Positions 1-8,310 of a DNA stretch of 64,000 nt are shown here, piece by piece. The notes beneath the pieces are model-generated. The model made no database searches, was not told where the DNA came from, and saw only the letters and a program-made list of their open reading frames with translations. This DNA comes from Alsobacter metallidurans (lineage in GTDB: Bacteria; Pseudomonadota; Alphaproteobacteria; Rhizobiales; Beijerinckiaceae), in contig NZ_BMES01000001.1 in assembly GCF_014636935.1 (NCBI RefSeq), positions 372,001 to 436,000 of the forward strand, written 5' to 3'. Both the position numbers and the translations under genes were made by a program. Numbering within the stretch: position 1 is the first letter of the stretch; each line of letters starts with the position of its first letter.

Positions 1-592
1 GATCCGGCTCCTGGCGAAGCCGGACGGCCCCGAGGTCGTGGTTGTGATGACCCGCGCGTCGCGCGGTTTCGTCGAGCATTACGCCATGGGCAGCAACCGC
101 GACCGTTTGATCCGCCGCCTCAAACGCTCGGACCACCATGGCCGGCTGCGCGTGTGTTTCCCGGTCGTGACCGACCAGAAGGGCGAAGAGCAGCACGTGA
201 TGGTGCACGCCAAGGTCATCATCGTGGACGACGTGTTCATGCGGATCGGCTCGTCGAACCTGAACAACCGCTCGATCGCGCTCGACACGGAATGCGACCT
301 CGCCATCGAGGGCATGCGCCCGGCCCATCGCGACGCTATCGCGCGGGTCCGCGACACTCTCATGGCCGAGCATGTCGGAGCCGACGCGGCGACGCTGCGG
401 GACGCCGTGGAGCGGCACGGGTCCTACGTGGACGCGCTCGACGCGTTGGGCCATGACGGCCGAAGGCTTCATTGCTTCGAAGGCTGGCGCACCAAGGGCC
501 CGACCCGGCCGATCTTCGGCACCTTCCTGCTGGATCCGCGCCGGCCGTTCTGGCCGTCGCGCCTGCGCCGAAAGCCGAAGCGGATCAGATAA
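1..592 (+). CDS. Phospholipase D-family protein (cardiolipin synthase-like), 3' end only
   Basis: Only the C-terminal ~196 residues are present; the frame is open at the left edge, so the start is outside the window. A complete HKD motif of the phospholipase D superfamily is encoded at about 206-259: H-A-K, then D after four residues, then G-S-S-N after six more. It is followed by a conserved tail (NNRSIALDTECDLAIEG). A full PLD or cardiolipin synthase has two such motifs, so the first must lie upstream. The family transfers or hydrolyses phosphatidyl groups at the membrane; whether this one makes cardiolipin or is a plain phospholipase cannot be told from this piece. It converges on the next gene, with six bases between the two stops. 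Confidence 0.8.
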   Translation, partial: IRLLAKPDGPEVVVVMTRASRGFVEHYAMGSNRDRLIRRLKRSDHHGRLRVCFPVVTDQKGEEQHVMVHAKVIIVDDVFMRIGSSNLNNRSIALDTECDLAIEGMRPAHRDAIARVRDTLMAEHVGADAATLRDAVERHGSYVDALDALGHDGRRLHCFEGWRTKGPTRPIFGTFLLDPRRPFWPSRLRRKPKRIR

Positions 593-598
593 GCCTGC

Positions 599-1696
599 TC
601 ACTTGCCGGTTTTCACCTTCTGCCACCCGCGCGCAACCTGCTTTTGCGCCCGCTCGTCGAAAGGGGGGCTCGCAAACAGCCGCCGCATGACGTCGGCCGG
701 CGGAAAGATCGCCGGGTCGTTGGCGATCTCGGGCTTCATCAGCGCCCGCGCCCCCTGCACGGCGTTCGCCAGGCCGAGCGCGTCGGCGTTGCGGGCCGCG
801 ATCTCAGGCCGGAGAACGAAATCCACGAAGGCGTAGGCGGCGTCCCGGTTGGGCGCATCGGCCGGGATCACGAGGCTGTCGATCCAGATCGGCGCGCCTT
901 CGCGCGGGATCGTGTAGGCGATCTCGACCCCGTTGTCGGCCTCGCGGGCGCGGCGCCGCGCCAGCAGGATGTCGGCCGAACTGGCCGCCGCCACGCAGGC
1001 TTCTCCGCTCGCCAGCCCGTTCGCGGCCTCGGCCGTGCCGAATTTGTCGATCTGGCCGCGTGCCCGGAACAGGACGTCCGTGACCCGGTCGAGATCGCCG
1101 ATGCGCCGGCTGTCCTGCGGCAGCCCGAGCATGCGCAACGCCGAGGGGTAGATGTCGTCCGGCGCGTCGGCCAGAACCACGCCGCAATCCTTAAGGCGGC
1201 CGTTCTCGGCCCGCAGCGCCATGTCCCAGCCGCCCGACGCCTTGTCGCCGAGGCGCTCCCGCACCTTGCGGACATTCGTCCCGATGCCGAAAGTTCCCCA
1301 CGCATAGGGAATCGCGGTCGCGCCGGTCGGGTCGAAGACGCGGAGCTTCTCGGCGATCTCCGGCGAAAGCCCCTTGGCGTTCGGCAGCCGCAGCCGGTCG
1401 AGCCGGACCAGCAGGTTCCTGGCGGTTAGCCGCGACACGGCGGGGCCGGACAGCACCGCCACGTCGTAGCGCCCGGCTCCCGCGCGCTGCTCGGCCGCTT
1501 CGGCGCTGTCATAGGGGTCCACCGCGACCGATATACCGGTCTCGCGGGTGAAGCGGTCCAGCACGCCAACGTCGAAATAGTCGGGCCAGGCAAAGATCGC
1601 GATGGTTTTGGCCGGCGAGGCGGCCCAGGCCGATGGCGCCAGGCAGCCGGCCGCCAGCGCGAGCGCATGGAGAAAGAGCCGCCCCGCGCCCCTCAT
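599..1696 (-). CDS. Polyamine-type (PotD/PotF-like) extracellular solute-binding protein
   Basis: 365 residues with a clear Sec signal peptide (hydrophobic core at 8-20, cut probably after PSAWA at about 25). The mature start (IAIFAWPDYFD) and the later PYAWGTFGIG and DSLVIPADAPN stretches are typical of spermidine/putrescine-binding proteins of ABC transporters, so it should bind a small cationic ligand in the periplasm. Its ATG overlaps the stop of the upstream aminotransferase by four bases (ATGA), so the two are translationally coupled. No permease or ATPase gene lies next to it, so it is an orphan binding protein here. The ligand is inferred from the family only. Confidence 0.8.
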   Translation of the reverse strand: MRGAGRLFLHALALAAGCLAPSAWAASPAKTIAIFAWPDYFDVGVLDRFTRETGISVAVDPYDSAEAAEQRAGAGRYDVAVLSGPAVSRLTARNLLVRLDRLRLPNAKGLSPEIAEKLRVFDPTGATAIPYAWGTFGIGTNVRKVRERLGDKASGGWDMALRAENGRLKDCGVVLADAPDDIYPSALRMLGLPQDSRRIGDLDRVTDVLFRARGQIDKFGTAEAANGLASGEACVAAASSADILLARRRAREADNGVEIAYTIPREGAPIWIDSLVIPADAPNRDAAYAFVDFVLRPEIAARNADALGLANAVQGARALMKPEIANDPAIFPPADVMRRLFASPPFDERAQKQVARGWQKVKTGK

Positions 1697-2847
1697 GCGG
1701 CCTTCCGGGCGACGCCGTCCAGCCGCCCCAGCGCGCCGTCCAGCACGGCGTCTCCCTTGGCGAAGCAGAAGCGCACGGCGCTGCGGATGGCGTCCTGCGC
1801 ATAGAACGCCGAAACCGGGATTGCGGCGACGCCATGCTGGCGAACCAGACGCTCGCAGAACGCCACGTCGTCAGTCTCGCCGAGCGGCGCGATGTCGACA
1901 TTCAGGAAATACGTGCCGGCGCTCGGCAGCACCGCGAAGCCGCGCTCGGCGAGCCCCGCCGCGAAATGGTCGCGGCTGCGCTGCAGATCGGCGCGCATGC
2001 CGGTGAAGTAGGCGTCGTCCTTGCCAAGCCCATACGCGACGGCGGCCTGCAGGTTGGGCGGCGTCGTGAAGGTGAGGAACTGGTGCGCCTTGGCGAGGAC
2101 CCGCAGGATTTCGGGCGCGGCGCAAACGAAGCCCACCTTCCAACCGGTGAGCGAGAAGATCTTCCCGGCGGATCCGATCTTGATCGTCCGTTCGCGCATG
2201 CCGGGCGCGTTCAGCATGGTGGAGTGGCGCAGGCCGTCGAACACCACGTGCTCCCACACCTCGTCGCAGATCGCCACGGCGTCATGCCGGACGCAGAACC
2301 GCGCCAGCAGGGCGAGGTCCTCGGCCGAATACACGACCCCGGCCGGGTTCAACGGGTTGTTGAACAGCACCGCCTTGGTCTTCGGCGAGAACGCCTCGGC
2401 CAGCATGGCCTCGGTGAAGCGCCAATGCGGCGGCTGCAGGCGCACGAAGCGCGGCACGCCGCCGGCGCGCAGCACCAGCGGCAGGTAGGCGTCGTAGAGC
2501 GGCTGGAACAGCACCACCTCGTCGCCGGGCTCGATGATCGCCATCAGCGCGCCCGCCAGCGCCTCGGTCGCCCCCGAGGTGATCATGACTTCGCGCTCGG
2601 GATCGAGCGTCACGCCCTGGTGGTGCGCATAGTGCGTCGCCACCGCCTGTCGGAGCTCGGGCATGCCCATCATGGGCGGATATTGGTTCCAACCCGTCAT
2701 CACCGCCTCGGCGGCGGCGCGGCGCACGTCTTCGGGGCCCGGCGAATCAGGAAAGCCCTGGCCCAGATTGATGGCCCCGGTCTCGCGCGCGAGGCGCGAC
2801 ATGACCTCGAAAACCGTGGTGGGCAGGTCGGCAAAAATGGGATTCAT
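1693..2847 (-). CDS. PLP-dependent class I/II aminotransferase (methionine/kynurenine aminotransferase-like)
   Basis: 384 residues, usual length for fold-type I aminotransferases. The N-terminal INLGQGFPD motif and the PLP site are intact: NNPLNPAG near 164-170, D195 in CDEVWEH, and the Schiff-base lysine K229 in SAGKIFSLTGWKVGF. The pattern fits the YbdL / kynurenine aminotransferase / cysteine-S-conjugate beta-lyase group, which transfers the amino group of methionine or aromatic amino acids to a keto acid in the cytoplasm. Substrate is not decidable by eye. It is first in a two-gene operon with an orphan polyamine-type binding protein, which suggests, but does not show, a role in amine or amino acid use. 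Confidence 0.85.
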   Translation of the reverse strand: MNPIFADLPTTVFEVMSRLARETGAINLGQGFPDSPGPEDVRRAAAEAVMTGWNQYPPMMGMPELRQAVATHYAHHQGVTLDPEREVMITSGATEALAGALMAIIEPGDEVVLFQPLYDAYLPLVLRAGGVPRFVRLQPPHWRFTEAMLAEAFSPKTKAVLFNNPLNPAGVVYSAEDLALLARFCVRHDAVAICDEVWEHVVFDGLRHSTMLNAPGMRERTIKIGSAGKIFSLTGWKVGFVCAAPEILRVLAKAHQFLTFTTPPNLQAAVAYGLGKDDAYFTGMRADLQRSRDHFAAGLAERGFAVLPSAGTYFLNVDIAPLGETDDVAFCERLVRQHGVAAIPVSAFYAQDAIRSAVRFCFAKGDAVLDGALGRLDGVARKAA

Positions 2848-3002
2848 GGCAGATCGGCTCGTGTGCCGCTCCCCGCGACAGGAACGCCGTGCTTAGCACG
2901 ACGCCGGCGGGCGGCTCCACCGCGGGATGCGGGATGGAGCGATGCGGGACGAGGGCGGCTGGAGCCATTCGGCCCCGTCAAACCTTTCAATCACCCCAAT
3001 CC

Positions 3003-3138
3003 CCTCATCCTGAGGAGCGTCGCCCCTTGGCGATGCGTCTCGAAGGACGAGGGACTCCAGCAGGCGAAATGAACGAGCGCTCTGGACCCTCCTCCTTCGA
3101 GACGCAGGCCCAAGCGGGCCTGCTCCTCAGGATGAGGG
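3003..3138. repeat. Paired palindromic repeat, family 1 (A arm then inverted B arm)
   Basis: This fills the 325-base gap between the aminotransferase start and the grpE stop. Two ~48-50 base arms face each other. Each begins CCTCATCCTGAGGAGC and ends CTCGAAGGACGAGG (read outside to inside), giving a large inverted repeat with a ~40-base centre. Each arm carries its own inner hairpin with a different stem: the left (A) is built on GTCGCC-CCTT-GGCGA, the right (B) on CAGGCCC-GCTT-GGGCCTG. The same unit recurs at 14554-14694 and 41996-42136. It resembles the REP/BIME elements of other bacteria. No gene is seen in the gap. Confidence 0.85.
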
Positions 3139-3172
3139 CTTTGAGAATGGCTGGAACGAGGAGACGTAGAAC

Positions 3173-3793
3173 TCAGACCTGCCGGTCCACGCCCTCGCCG
3201 GTCGATCCGGGCTTCGGGCCGCCCTTGGCTACGCCCACCAACGCGGGGCGCAGCACGCGATCGCCGATCACGAAGCCGGACTGCACCACCTCGCGAACGG
3301 TGCCGTTGGGCACGGACGGGTCCGGGACCTCGAACATGGCCTGATGGAAATTGGGGTCGAACTTCTCGCCCTTGGGGTCGATCTTGCGGATGCCGTGGCG
3401 TTCCAGCGTTTTCAGCAGGTCGCGCTCGGTGAGCTCAACGCCTTCGATCACGGCCTTGAGCGCGCCTTCGGCGGCCGCGGCGGCCTCGGGGGGCAGGCTC
3501 TCCAGCGCGCGGCGCATGTTGTCTGCCACGTTCACCATGTCCTTGGCGAAGTTGGTGGTCGCATAGGTGCGGGCGTCCGCGACTTCCTTCTCGGTGCGGC
3601 GGCGCAGGTTCTCCATCTCGGCCAGGGTGCGCAGCACCTTGTCCTTGAGGCTGGTGTTCTCGGCGTTGAGCGCCTCGATCACCGAATGGATGTCGCGCTC
3701 GCCCTCGGCGCCGGGCGCTTCGCCGGCCGAGGCCTCGGGACCGGGAGCGCCGGTTTCGACGGGAGTCTCGGTCTGCGGATCAGGTTGGGTCAT
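3173..3793 (-). CDS. grpE: GrpE nucleotide exchange factor for DnaK
   Basis: 206 residues, normal length. The first ~30 are acidic and disordered. A long helix/coiled coil follows (about 35-90, with [21 protein letters not shown]), then the beta-domain with the family signature near the C terminus ([24 protein letters not shown] is split by the ligand loop as usual). GrpE dimers release ADP from DnaK in the cytoplasm. The gene is not next to hrcA or dnaK; it lies downstream of a lipoprotein gene on the same strand, 103 bases away, but has its own RpoH-type promoter in that gap (3831-3862), so it is probably a separate heat-shock unit. Confidence 0.97.
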   Translation of the reverse strand: MTQPDPQTETPVETGAPGPEASAGEAPGAEGERDIHSVIEALNAENTSLKDKVLRTLAEMENLRRRTEKEVADARTYATTNFAKDMVNVADNMRRALESLPPEAAAAAEGALKAVIEGVELTERDLLKTLERHGIRKIDPKGEKFDPNFHQAMFEVPDPSVPNGTVREVVQSGFVIGDRVLRPALVGVAKGGPKPGSTGEGVDRQV

Positions 3794-3830
3794 GGCGTCG
3801 CTTGTTCACGCAATTTCACTGGGGATGGCC

Positions 3831-3862
3831 GGCATATCAGCCTGCCGCACGTGAAAATCAAG
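3831..3862 (-). promoter_or_regulatory. Putative RpoH (sigma32) promoter of grpE
   Basis: On the minus strand CTTG (3862-3859) is followed by an 18-base spacer and CTGATATGCC (3840-3831). This fits the alphaproteobacterial RpoH pattern CTTG-N17/18-CYTATNTNNG with two mismatches. The element ends 37 bases before the grpE ATG. The same layout, with the same spacer, precedes dnaK at 22196-22227, which strengthens both calls. Confidence 0.6.
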
Positions 3863-3896
3863 AGCGACGCGCTGATGAAGCTCCAGCGTCAGCAGC

Positions 3897-5111
3897 TCAG
3901 CTGCCCGGCGCGAAGGTCCGCGGCGCGGCGCTGATCACGCTGGACGAGCCGGTTCCGACCTGCAGCACCGCCAGCCCGCGCTGGTTCACGCCGTCCTGGC
4001 GGAAGCGAAACAGCCCATCCGTGCCGATGATGCCGTCCGGATTGGTAAGCGTCGGCTCGTTGAAGGCCTGGGCGCCATATTTCGCGTTCAGCGCGTTCAC
4101 CAGAAACACGGCGTCATACGCCAGCGTGGCGAGGCGCGTCGGATCGCTGCCGAAGCGGGCGCGATAGCGGGCCGCGAAGTTGTTGAAGCCCGCCTTGTCG
4201 GGCGCGGCGTACCATCCGCCCTGCAACGTTTTCGCGCCGAAGACTCGCGCGTCGTCCCACAGGCCCGTGCCCAGGAATTGCATCCGCGCATTCGTGACGC
4301 CGTTGGCGGCCAAGACCGGGCCTACCAGCGCCAGGCCCTCGCCGCCATCCGGGATCAAGAGGGCGTCGGCTTGGTCGCCCAGGGCCGCGATGCGCTTGGC
4401 GGTGACGTCGATCGACGCCTTGTCCTGGTTGTAGCGCTCCAGCGCGGCCACGCGCACGCCGCGCCGGGATGCGGCCTCCTGGAAGGCGGCCGTCACAACC
4501 GTGCCGTAGGCCGTGTTGGGGATCATGGCCGCGATTGAGCGCTTTCCGCGAGCCGCCGCGAACTCGACGATCCGGTCGACCTCCGACTCGGGCATGAAGC
4601 TGAGCAGGTAGACGCCCCGCGTCGCCGCGCTCGCGTCGGTCGAGAACGCAATCACGGGCTTGCCGGCCTGCCGAGCGACCTGCCCGGCCGCCTGCACGGA
4701 GGAGGCGAAGAGCGGGCCGACGATGACCTCCGCGCCCTCGCCGAGCGCCTGCTGGGTCGCCTCGCGCGCGCCGTCCGGCGAGCCGCGATCGTCCTTCACC
4801 AGCAGGGCGACGTTGGAGTTGGAGAACTCGGCGACGGCCATTTCGGCCGCGTTGCGCAGCGAGTTGGCCGCCACCGCGGCGTTGCCCGCGCCCGTGAGGG
4901 GCAGCACGAGGCCGACACGCAGCTTACCGGCTTCAATGGCGGGAGCCGCCGGCGCCGGGGCGGGCTCGGGCGCGGCGCCGAAACCGCCGCCCACGCCGGG
5001 CATGTTGCCGGCGCATCCCGAGGCCAGGGAGCCCAGCACGAGGGCGGCCAGGATGTTGCGCAACGCGCCGGCGCGCGAAGTCCCGTTGGCGTTTTTCGTC
5101 GACTGGGACAC
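3897..5111 (-). CDS. Periplasmic ligand-binding lipoprotein (penicillin-binding protein activator / LivK-like fold)
   Basis: 404 residues. The N terminus has a lipoprotein signal: hydrophobic ILAALVLGSLASG ending at Cys33 (lipobox LASGC), then a Pro/Ala-rich tether. The rest is a type I periplasmic-binding fold (LRVGLVLPLTGAGNAAVAA at the start; LLVKDDRGSPDGAREA; EVIVGPLFASSVQAAGQVAR). In alphaproteobacteria this family is usually annotated as a penicillin-binding protein activator (LpoA/LppC-like) and sits divergent from rsmI, exactly as here. It is probably anchored in the outer membrane. Whether it activates a PBP or senses an amino-acid-like ligand is not shown by the sequence. Confidence 0.8.
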   Translation of the reverse strand: MSQSTKNANGTSRAGALRNILAALVLGSLASGCAGNMPGVGGGFGAAPEPAPAPAAPAIEAGKLRVGLVLPLTGAGNAAVAANSLRNAAEMAVAEFSNSNVALLVKDDRGSPDGAREATQQALGEGAEVIVGPLFASSVQAAGQVARQAGKPVIAFSTDASAATRGVYLLSFMPESEVDRIVEFAAARGKRSIAAMIPNTAYGTVVTAAFQEAASRRGVRVAALERYNQDKASIDVTAKRIAALGDQADALLIPDGGEGLALVGPVLAANGVTNARMQFLGTGLWDDARVFGAKTLQGGWYAAPDKAGFNNFAARYRARFGSDPTRLATLAYDAVFLVNALNAKYGAQAFNEPTLTNPDGIIGTDGLFRFRQDGVNQRGLAVLQVGTGSSSVISAAPRTFAPGS

Positions 5112-5280
5112 GGGCGCAACCTCCGGCGGCGTGACGGCAGAACGCCGCCTTGCCTGCGCCGCGCTCGCGACGCGGTCTGGCGGCCCGGCGGCTTCAGCTC
5201 CAGCTTGTGTTTACCTGCCGTCGCGGCTTTTGCGAAGGGCAAGCGGGCGTGCCATGGTCGTCCGGACGGGAATCGAGGCA

Positions 5281-6201
5281 ATGACGCAACACCCTCACGC
5301 GCCGGGCGAGCGCTCATCCAGCTTCACGGCCTTCGGCATGCGCGCCGAGGCCACCACCTTGCGGCCGGGCCTGCACGTGGTCGCGACGCCCATCGGCAAT
5401 CTCGGCGACGTCTCGTTCCGGGCGCTCGGCACGCTGGCGGCGGCCGCCGCGGTGCTGGCCGAGGACACGCGCGTCACCAAGACGCTGCTGGCCCATTACG
5501 GGATCACGACGCCGCTGACGCCCTATCACGAGCACAACGCCGAGGAGATGCGGCCGCGCATCCTAGCGCGGCTCAAGGCGGGCGAATCGCTGGCGCTGGT
5601 GTCCGACGCCGGCACCCCGCTGGTGTCGGATCCCGGCTTCAAGCTCGTGCAGGCAGCCGTGGCCGAGGGCATCCCGGTGACGGGCGTGCCGGGCCCCTCC
5701 GCCGTGCTGGCCGCGCTCGTGGTCGCCGGGCTGCCGACCGACCGCTTCTTCTTCGAGGGCTTCCTGCCCGCCAAGAGCGCCGGGCGGCGCGAGCGCCTTG
5801 AAGCGCTGCGGCCCGTGCCCGGCACGCTGGTGTTCTTCGAATCGCCACGCCGCGTCGCCGACATGCTGGCCGACGCCCGCGACGTGCTGGGCGACCGCGA
5901 CGCCGCGGTGGCGCGCGAGCTGACCAAATATTTCGAGAACGTCCGCCGGGGCACGCTGGGTGAGCTGGCCGAGCGCTACGCCGCCGAGGATGCCCCCAAG
6001 GGCGAGATCGTGGTGCTGATCGGCCCGCCGACACAGCACGCCGCCGAGACGCAGGCGCAGGGCGACGACGCCATCGACGCCAAGCTGCGCGAAGCGCTCG
6101 CCAAGCTCTCCGTGAAGGACGCCGTCGCGATCGTCGCGCAGGACACCGGCATGCCGCGCAAGCGCGTCTACGCCCGCGCGGTCGCGCTGGTGAAGGAATA
6201 G
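5281..6201 (+). CDS. rsmI: 16S rRNA (cytidine(1402)-2'-O)-methyltransferase RsmI
   Basis: 306 residues from the chosen start. It has the tetrapyrrole-methylase fold: LHVVATPIGNLGDVSFRAL near residue 28, the EDTRVTKTLL and LVSDAGTPLVSDPG motifs, and VPGPSAVLAAL, all diagnostic of RsmI (YraL). The enzyme 2'-O-methylates C1402 of 16S rRNA using SAM. The ATG at 5281 has GAGG four bases upstream; an in-frame ATG at 5254 is the alternative, and a third at 5338 would still keep the whole domain. The stop TAG is directly followed by the GTG of yraN, so the two are co-translated. Confidence 0.95.
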   Translation: MTQHPHAPGERSSSFTAFGMRAEATTLRPGLHVVATPIGNLGDVSFRALGTLAAAAAVLAEDTRVTKTLLAHYGITTPLTPYHEHNAEEMRPRILARLKAGESLALVSDAGTPLVSDPGFKLVQAAVAEGIPVTGVPGPSAVLAALVVAGLPTDRFFFEGFLPAKSAGRRERLEALRPVPGTLVFFESPRRVADMLADARDVLGDRDAAVARELTKYFENVRRGTLGELAERYAAEDAPKGEIVVLIGPPTQHAAETQAQGDDAIDAKLREALAKLSVKDAVAIVAQDTGMPRKRVYARAVALVKE

Positions 6202-6582
6202 GTGGCCGGCGGCCGCGCTCCAACCGACCGTCGCGCGGCGCTGCGGCGAGGCATGCACGCAGAGATTGCAGCCGCTGGATACATGCTCGCGAAAGGCTAC
6301 AGGGTGCTGGCCTGGCGCTACAGCGGCGGCGGCGGCGAGATCGACCTGATCTGCCGGCGCGGCGACGCAATCGTGTTCGTGGAGGTGAAGGCCCGGGGCG
6401 ATCTTGACGCCGCCGGGTGGGCGATCGGGCCCACCAAACAACGCCGCTTCATGCGCGCCGCGCGGCACTGGATCGCCCGCAACGGCTGGGCGGCGTCGCT
6501 CTCCTGGCGCTGCGACGCGGTGTTGCTCGCCCCCTGGCGCTGGCCGCGCCACGTGCCGGATGCGTTTCAGCTCACCTTCTAG
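6202..6582 (+). CDS. YraN-family (UPF0102) putative nuclease
   Basis: 126 residues, usual length. The PD-(D/E)XK-like core is intact: GGGGEIDLICRRGDAIVFVEVKAR contains the E..D and E-x-K catalytic pattern, and the N terminus has the conserved A-x-x-Y-M-L-A-x-G-Y-x-V-L-x-W-R segment. The GTG start abuts the rsmI stop (TAGGTG), so initiation must use a ribosome-binding site inside rsmI or re-initiation. The family is widespread and often called an endonuclease; its exact job is not settled. Position between rsmI and gshB is the standard alphaproteobacterial order. Confidence 0.9.
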   Translation: MAGGRAPTDRRAALRRGMHAEIAAAGYMLAKGYRVLAWRYSGGGGEIDLICRRGDAIVFVEVKARGDLDAAGWAIGPTKQRRFMRAARHWIARNGWAASLSWRCDAVLLAPWRWPRHVPDAFQLTF

Positions 6583-6678
6583 CCTTGCAAACACGCAAGC
6601 GCGCCCCGGGTTGCGCCGCACGGTGAAGCGGTGGAAGGTGCGGCCGGCCGCGTCGGCCAGCCTTGCCAGGAGATCCCC

Positions 6679-7626
6679 ATGTCGTTGACCGTGGCCGTCC
6701 AGATGGACCCCATCGAGCGCATCAACATCGCCGGGGATTCCACCTTCGCGCTCATGCTCGAAGCCCAGGCGCGCGGCCACAAGCTGTTCTACTACACGCC
6801 CGACAAGCTCTCGATGCGCGACGGCGTCGTTACGGCCCCGATGCAGTCCGTGCAGGTGCGCGACGTGAAGGGCGACCATGTCACGCTGGGGGAGGCGGAG
6901 ACCCGCGACGTCGGCCAGATGGACGTCGTGCTGCTGCGCCAGGACCCGCCCTTTGATCTCGCCTACATCACGTCGACGCATCTTCTGGAGCGCATCCACC
7001 CCAAGACGCTGGTGGTGAACGACCCCGCGCAGGTGCGCAACGCGCCCGAGAAGATCTTCGTGCTGGAATTTCCCCAACTGATGCCGCCGACGCTCATCAC
7101 GCGCGACAAGGACGCCATTAACGCCTTCCGGGCCGAGCACGGCGCCATCGTGATGAAGCCGCTCTATGGCAATGGCGGCGCGGCGGTGTTCAAGGTGGCC
7201 GAGAAGGACCCGAATTTCGGCTCGCTGTTCGACCTGTTCTCGGTGACGTTCCGCGAGCCGTGGGTGGTGCAGCAGTTCCTGCCGCAGGTCAGCGAGGGCG
7301 ACAAGCGCATCATCCTGGTGGACGGCGAGCCGCTCGGCGCGGTGAACCGCGTGCCCGCCGAAAACGACATCCGCTCCAACATGGTGCGCGGCGGCGCGGC
7401 CGAAACCACCATGCTGTCCGACCGCGAGCGCGAGATCTGCGAGACCATCGGCCCGCATCTGCGCAAGATGGGGCTGCTCTTCGTCGGCATCGACGTGATC
7501 GCCGGCAATCTCACCGAGATCAACGTGACGTCGCCCACCGGCCTGCGCGCCATCAGGCGCCTGGGCGGACCCGACCTCGCGGTCTCGATCTGGGAGTGCA
7601 TCGAGGACAAGGTCGGGCGCAGCTGA
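6679..7626 (+). CDS. gshB: Glutathione synthetase
   Basis: 315 residues starting [17 protein letters not shown], the usual GshB N terminus; AGGAGA lies seven bases upstream, and the longer reading to 6631 has no such site. ATP-grasp signatures are complete: [50 protein letters not shown] and [21 protein letters not shown]. It ligates gamma-glutamylcysteine with glycine using ATP. It follows yraN by 96 bases on the same strand, so it may share transcripts with rsmI-yraN. A palindromic repeat follows the stop. Confidence 0.97.
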   Translation: MSLTVAVQMDPIERINIAGDSTFALMLEAQARGHKLFYYTPDKLSMRDGVVTAPMQSVQVRDVKGDHVTLGEAETRDVGQMDVVLLRQDPPFDLAYITSTHLLERIHPKTLVVNDPAQVRNAPEKIFVLEFPQLMPPTLITRDKDAINAFRAEHGAIVMKPLYGNGGAAVFKVAEKDPNFGSLFDLFSVTFREPWVVQQFLPQVSEGDKRIILVDGEPLGAVNRVPAENDIRSNMVRGGAAETTMLSDREREICETIGPHLRKMGLLFVGIDVIAGNLTEINVTSPTGLRAIRRLGGPDLAVSIWECIEDKVGRS

Positions 7627-7637
7627 GGCGCGTCCCG

Positions 7638-7743
7638 CCGTCATCCCCGGCGACCTGCGGAGCAGGTCGGGAAGGGGATCCAGGGGCAAAGGCGCTCACT
7701 CCTGGATCCCCTTCCCGGCGCTGCGCGCCGCCGGGGATGACGG
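7638..7743. repeat. Palindromic intergenic repeat, family 3 (CCGTCATCCCCGGCG... )
   Basis: A nearly perfect inverted repeat between the convergent gshB and OsmC genes. The outer arms are CCGTCATCCCCGGCG and CGCCGCCGGGGATGACGG; inside them GGGAAGGGGATCCAGG faces CCTGGATCCCCTTCCC across a short centre. The RNA would fold into a long hairpin, so it could end transcription from both sides. A related element is at 34571-34648. Confidence 0.75.
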
Positions 7744-7765
7744 CGAGGTTCGATTGCCCGCCCTC

Positions 7766-8287
7766 TCAGCCCCGGTTCACCTGCACGCTGAGCTGCGGCT
7801 TGGTGTTGATGGTCTGGAACACCACGCAATAGCGCTCGGTGAGCTTGATCAGCGAGTCGATCTTCTCCTGCGGGGCATCCGTATCGAGATCGAAGGCGAG
7901 CCGGATGGCGCGGAAGCCCACCGGCGCATCGCGGTCGACGCCCAGGGTGCCGCGAAAATCGAGGTCGCCCTCGGCCCGCACCACGCCCTTGCGCAGCGGC
8001 ACCTCGAGGGCGGTCGCGACCGCCTTCAGGGTCACGCCCGCGCAGGCGACCAGCGCTTCAAGCAGCATGTCGCCCGAGCACAACTCCGCGCCGGAGCCGC
8101 CCGTGGCCGGGTGCAAGCCCGCCATCGCAAATGCGCGGCCGGTCTCGACCTTGCAGGCGATCTTGGCCTCGTCGATCTCGCCGGAGGCCTTCAGGGTGAT
8201 CACGGCCGCGTCCGGCGCGTCCTTGTACTTGGCCTTGATGGGCGCCTGCATGGCGCGCAGCGCGGTGGCGTCGATTGAATCGGACAT
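7766..8287 (-). CDS. OsmC/Ohr-family protein
   Basis: 173 residues. The OsmC fold is recognisable by the central helix with VACAGVT and the later ERYCVVFQT; these two cysteines are at the usual places of the peroxidatic and resolving Cys of OsmC/Ohr thiol peroxidases. The N-terminal ~25 residues (MSDSIDATALRAMQAPIK) are an extra helix seen in a subgroup of OsmC-like proteins. It likely reduces hydroperoxides or acts on reactive sulfur species. Its ATG is only 23 bases after the stop of the sulfonate-type ABC ATPase, so it is the last gene of that operon, an unusual and informative setting. Confidence 0.88.
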   Translation of the reverse strand: MSDSIDATALRAMQAPIKAKYKDAPDAAVITLKASGEIDEAKIACKVETGRAFAMAGLHPATGGSGAELCSGDMLLEALVACAGVTLKAVATALEVPLRKGVVRAEGDLDFRGTLGVDRDAPVGFRAIRLAFDLDTDAPQEKIDSLIKLTERYCVVFQTINTKPQLSVQVNRG

Positions 8288-8310
8288 GGTTCACTCCCTG
8301 CGGGTTTTGG

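Noticed and set aside
3003-3138. Could the repeated arms be a CRISPR array or an insertion sequence end?
   Set aside because: There are only two arms per site, they are inverted rather than direct, there are no regular spacers, and there is no transposase or cas gene in the window.
3173-3793. grpE as part of an hrcA-grpE heat-shock operon with CIRCE.
   Set aside because: No hrcA gene and no CIRCE inverted repeat (TTAGCACTC-N9-GAGTGCTAA) were found around it; the upstream gene is a lipoprotein.
4660-5280. N-terminal extension of rsmI reaching to 4660.
   Set aside because: It overlaps the divergent lipoprotein gene, has no similarity to RsmI, and ATG 5281 has a good ribosome-binding site.
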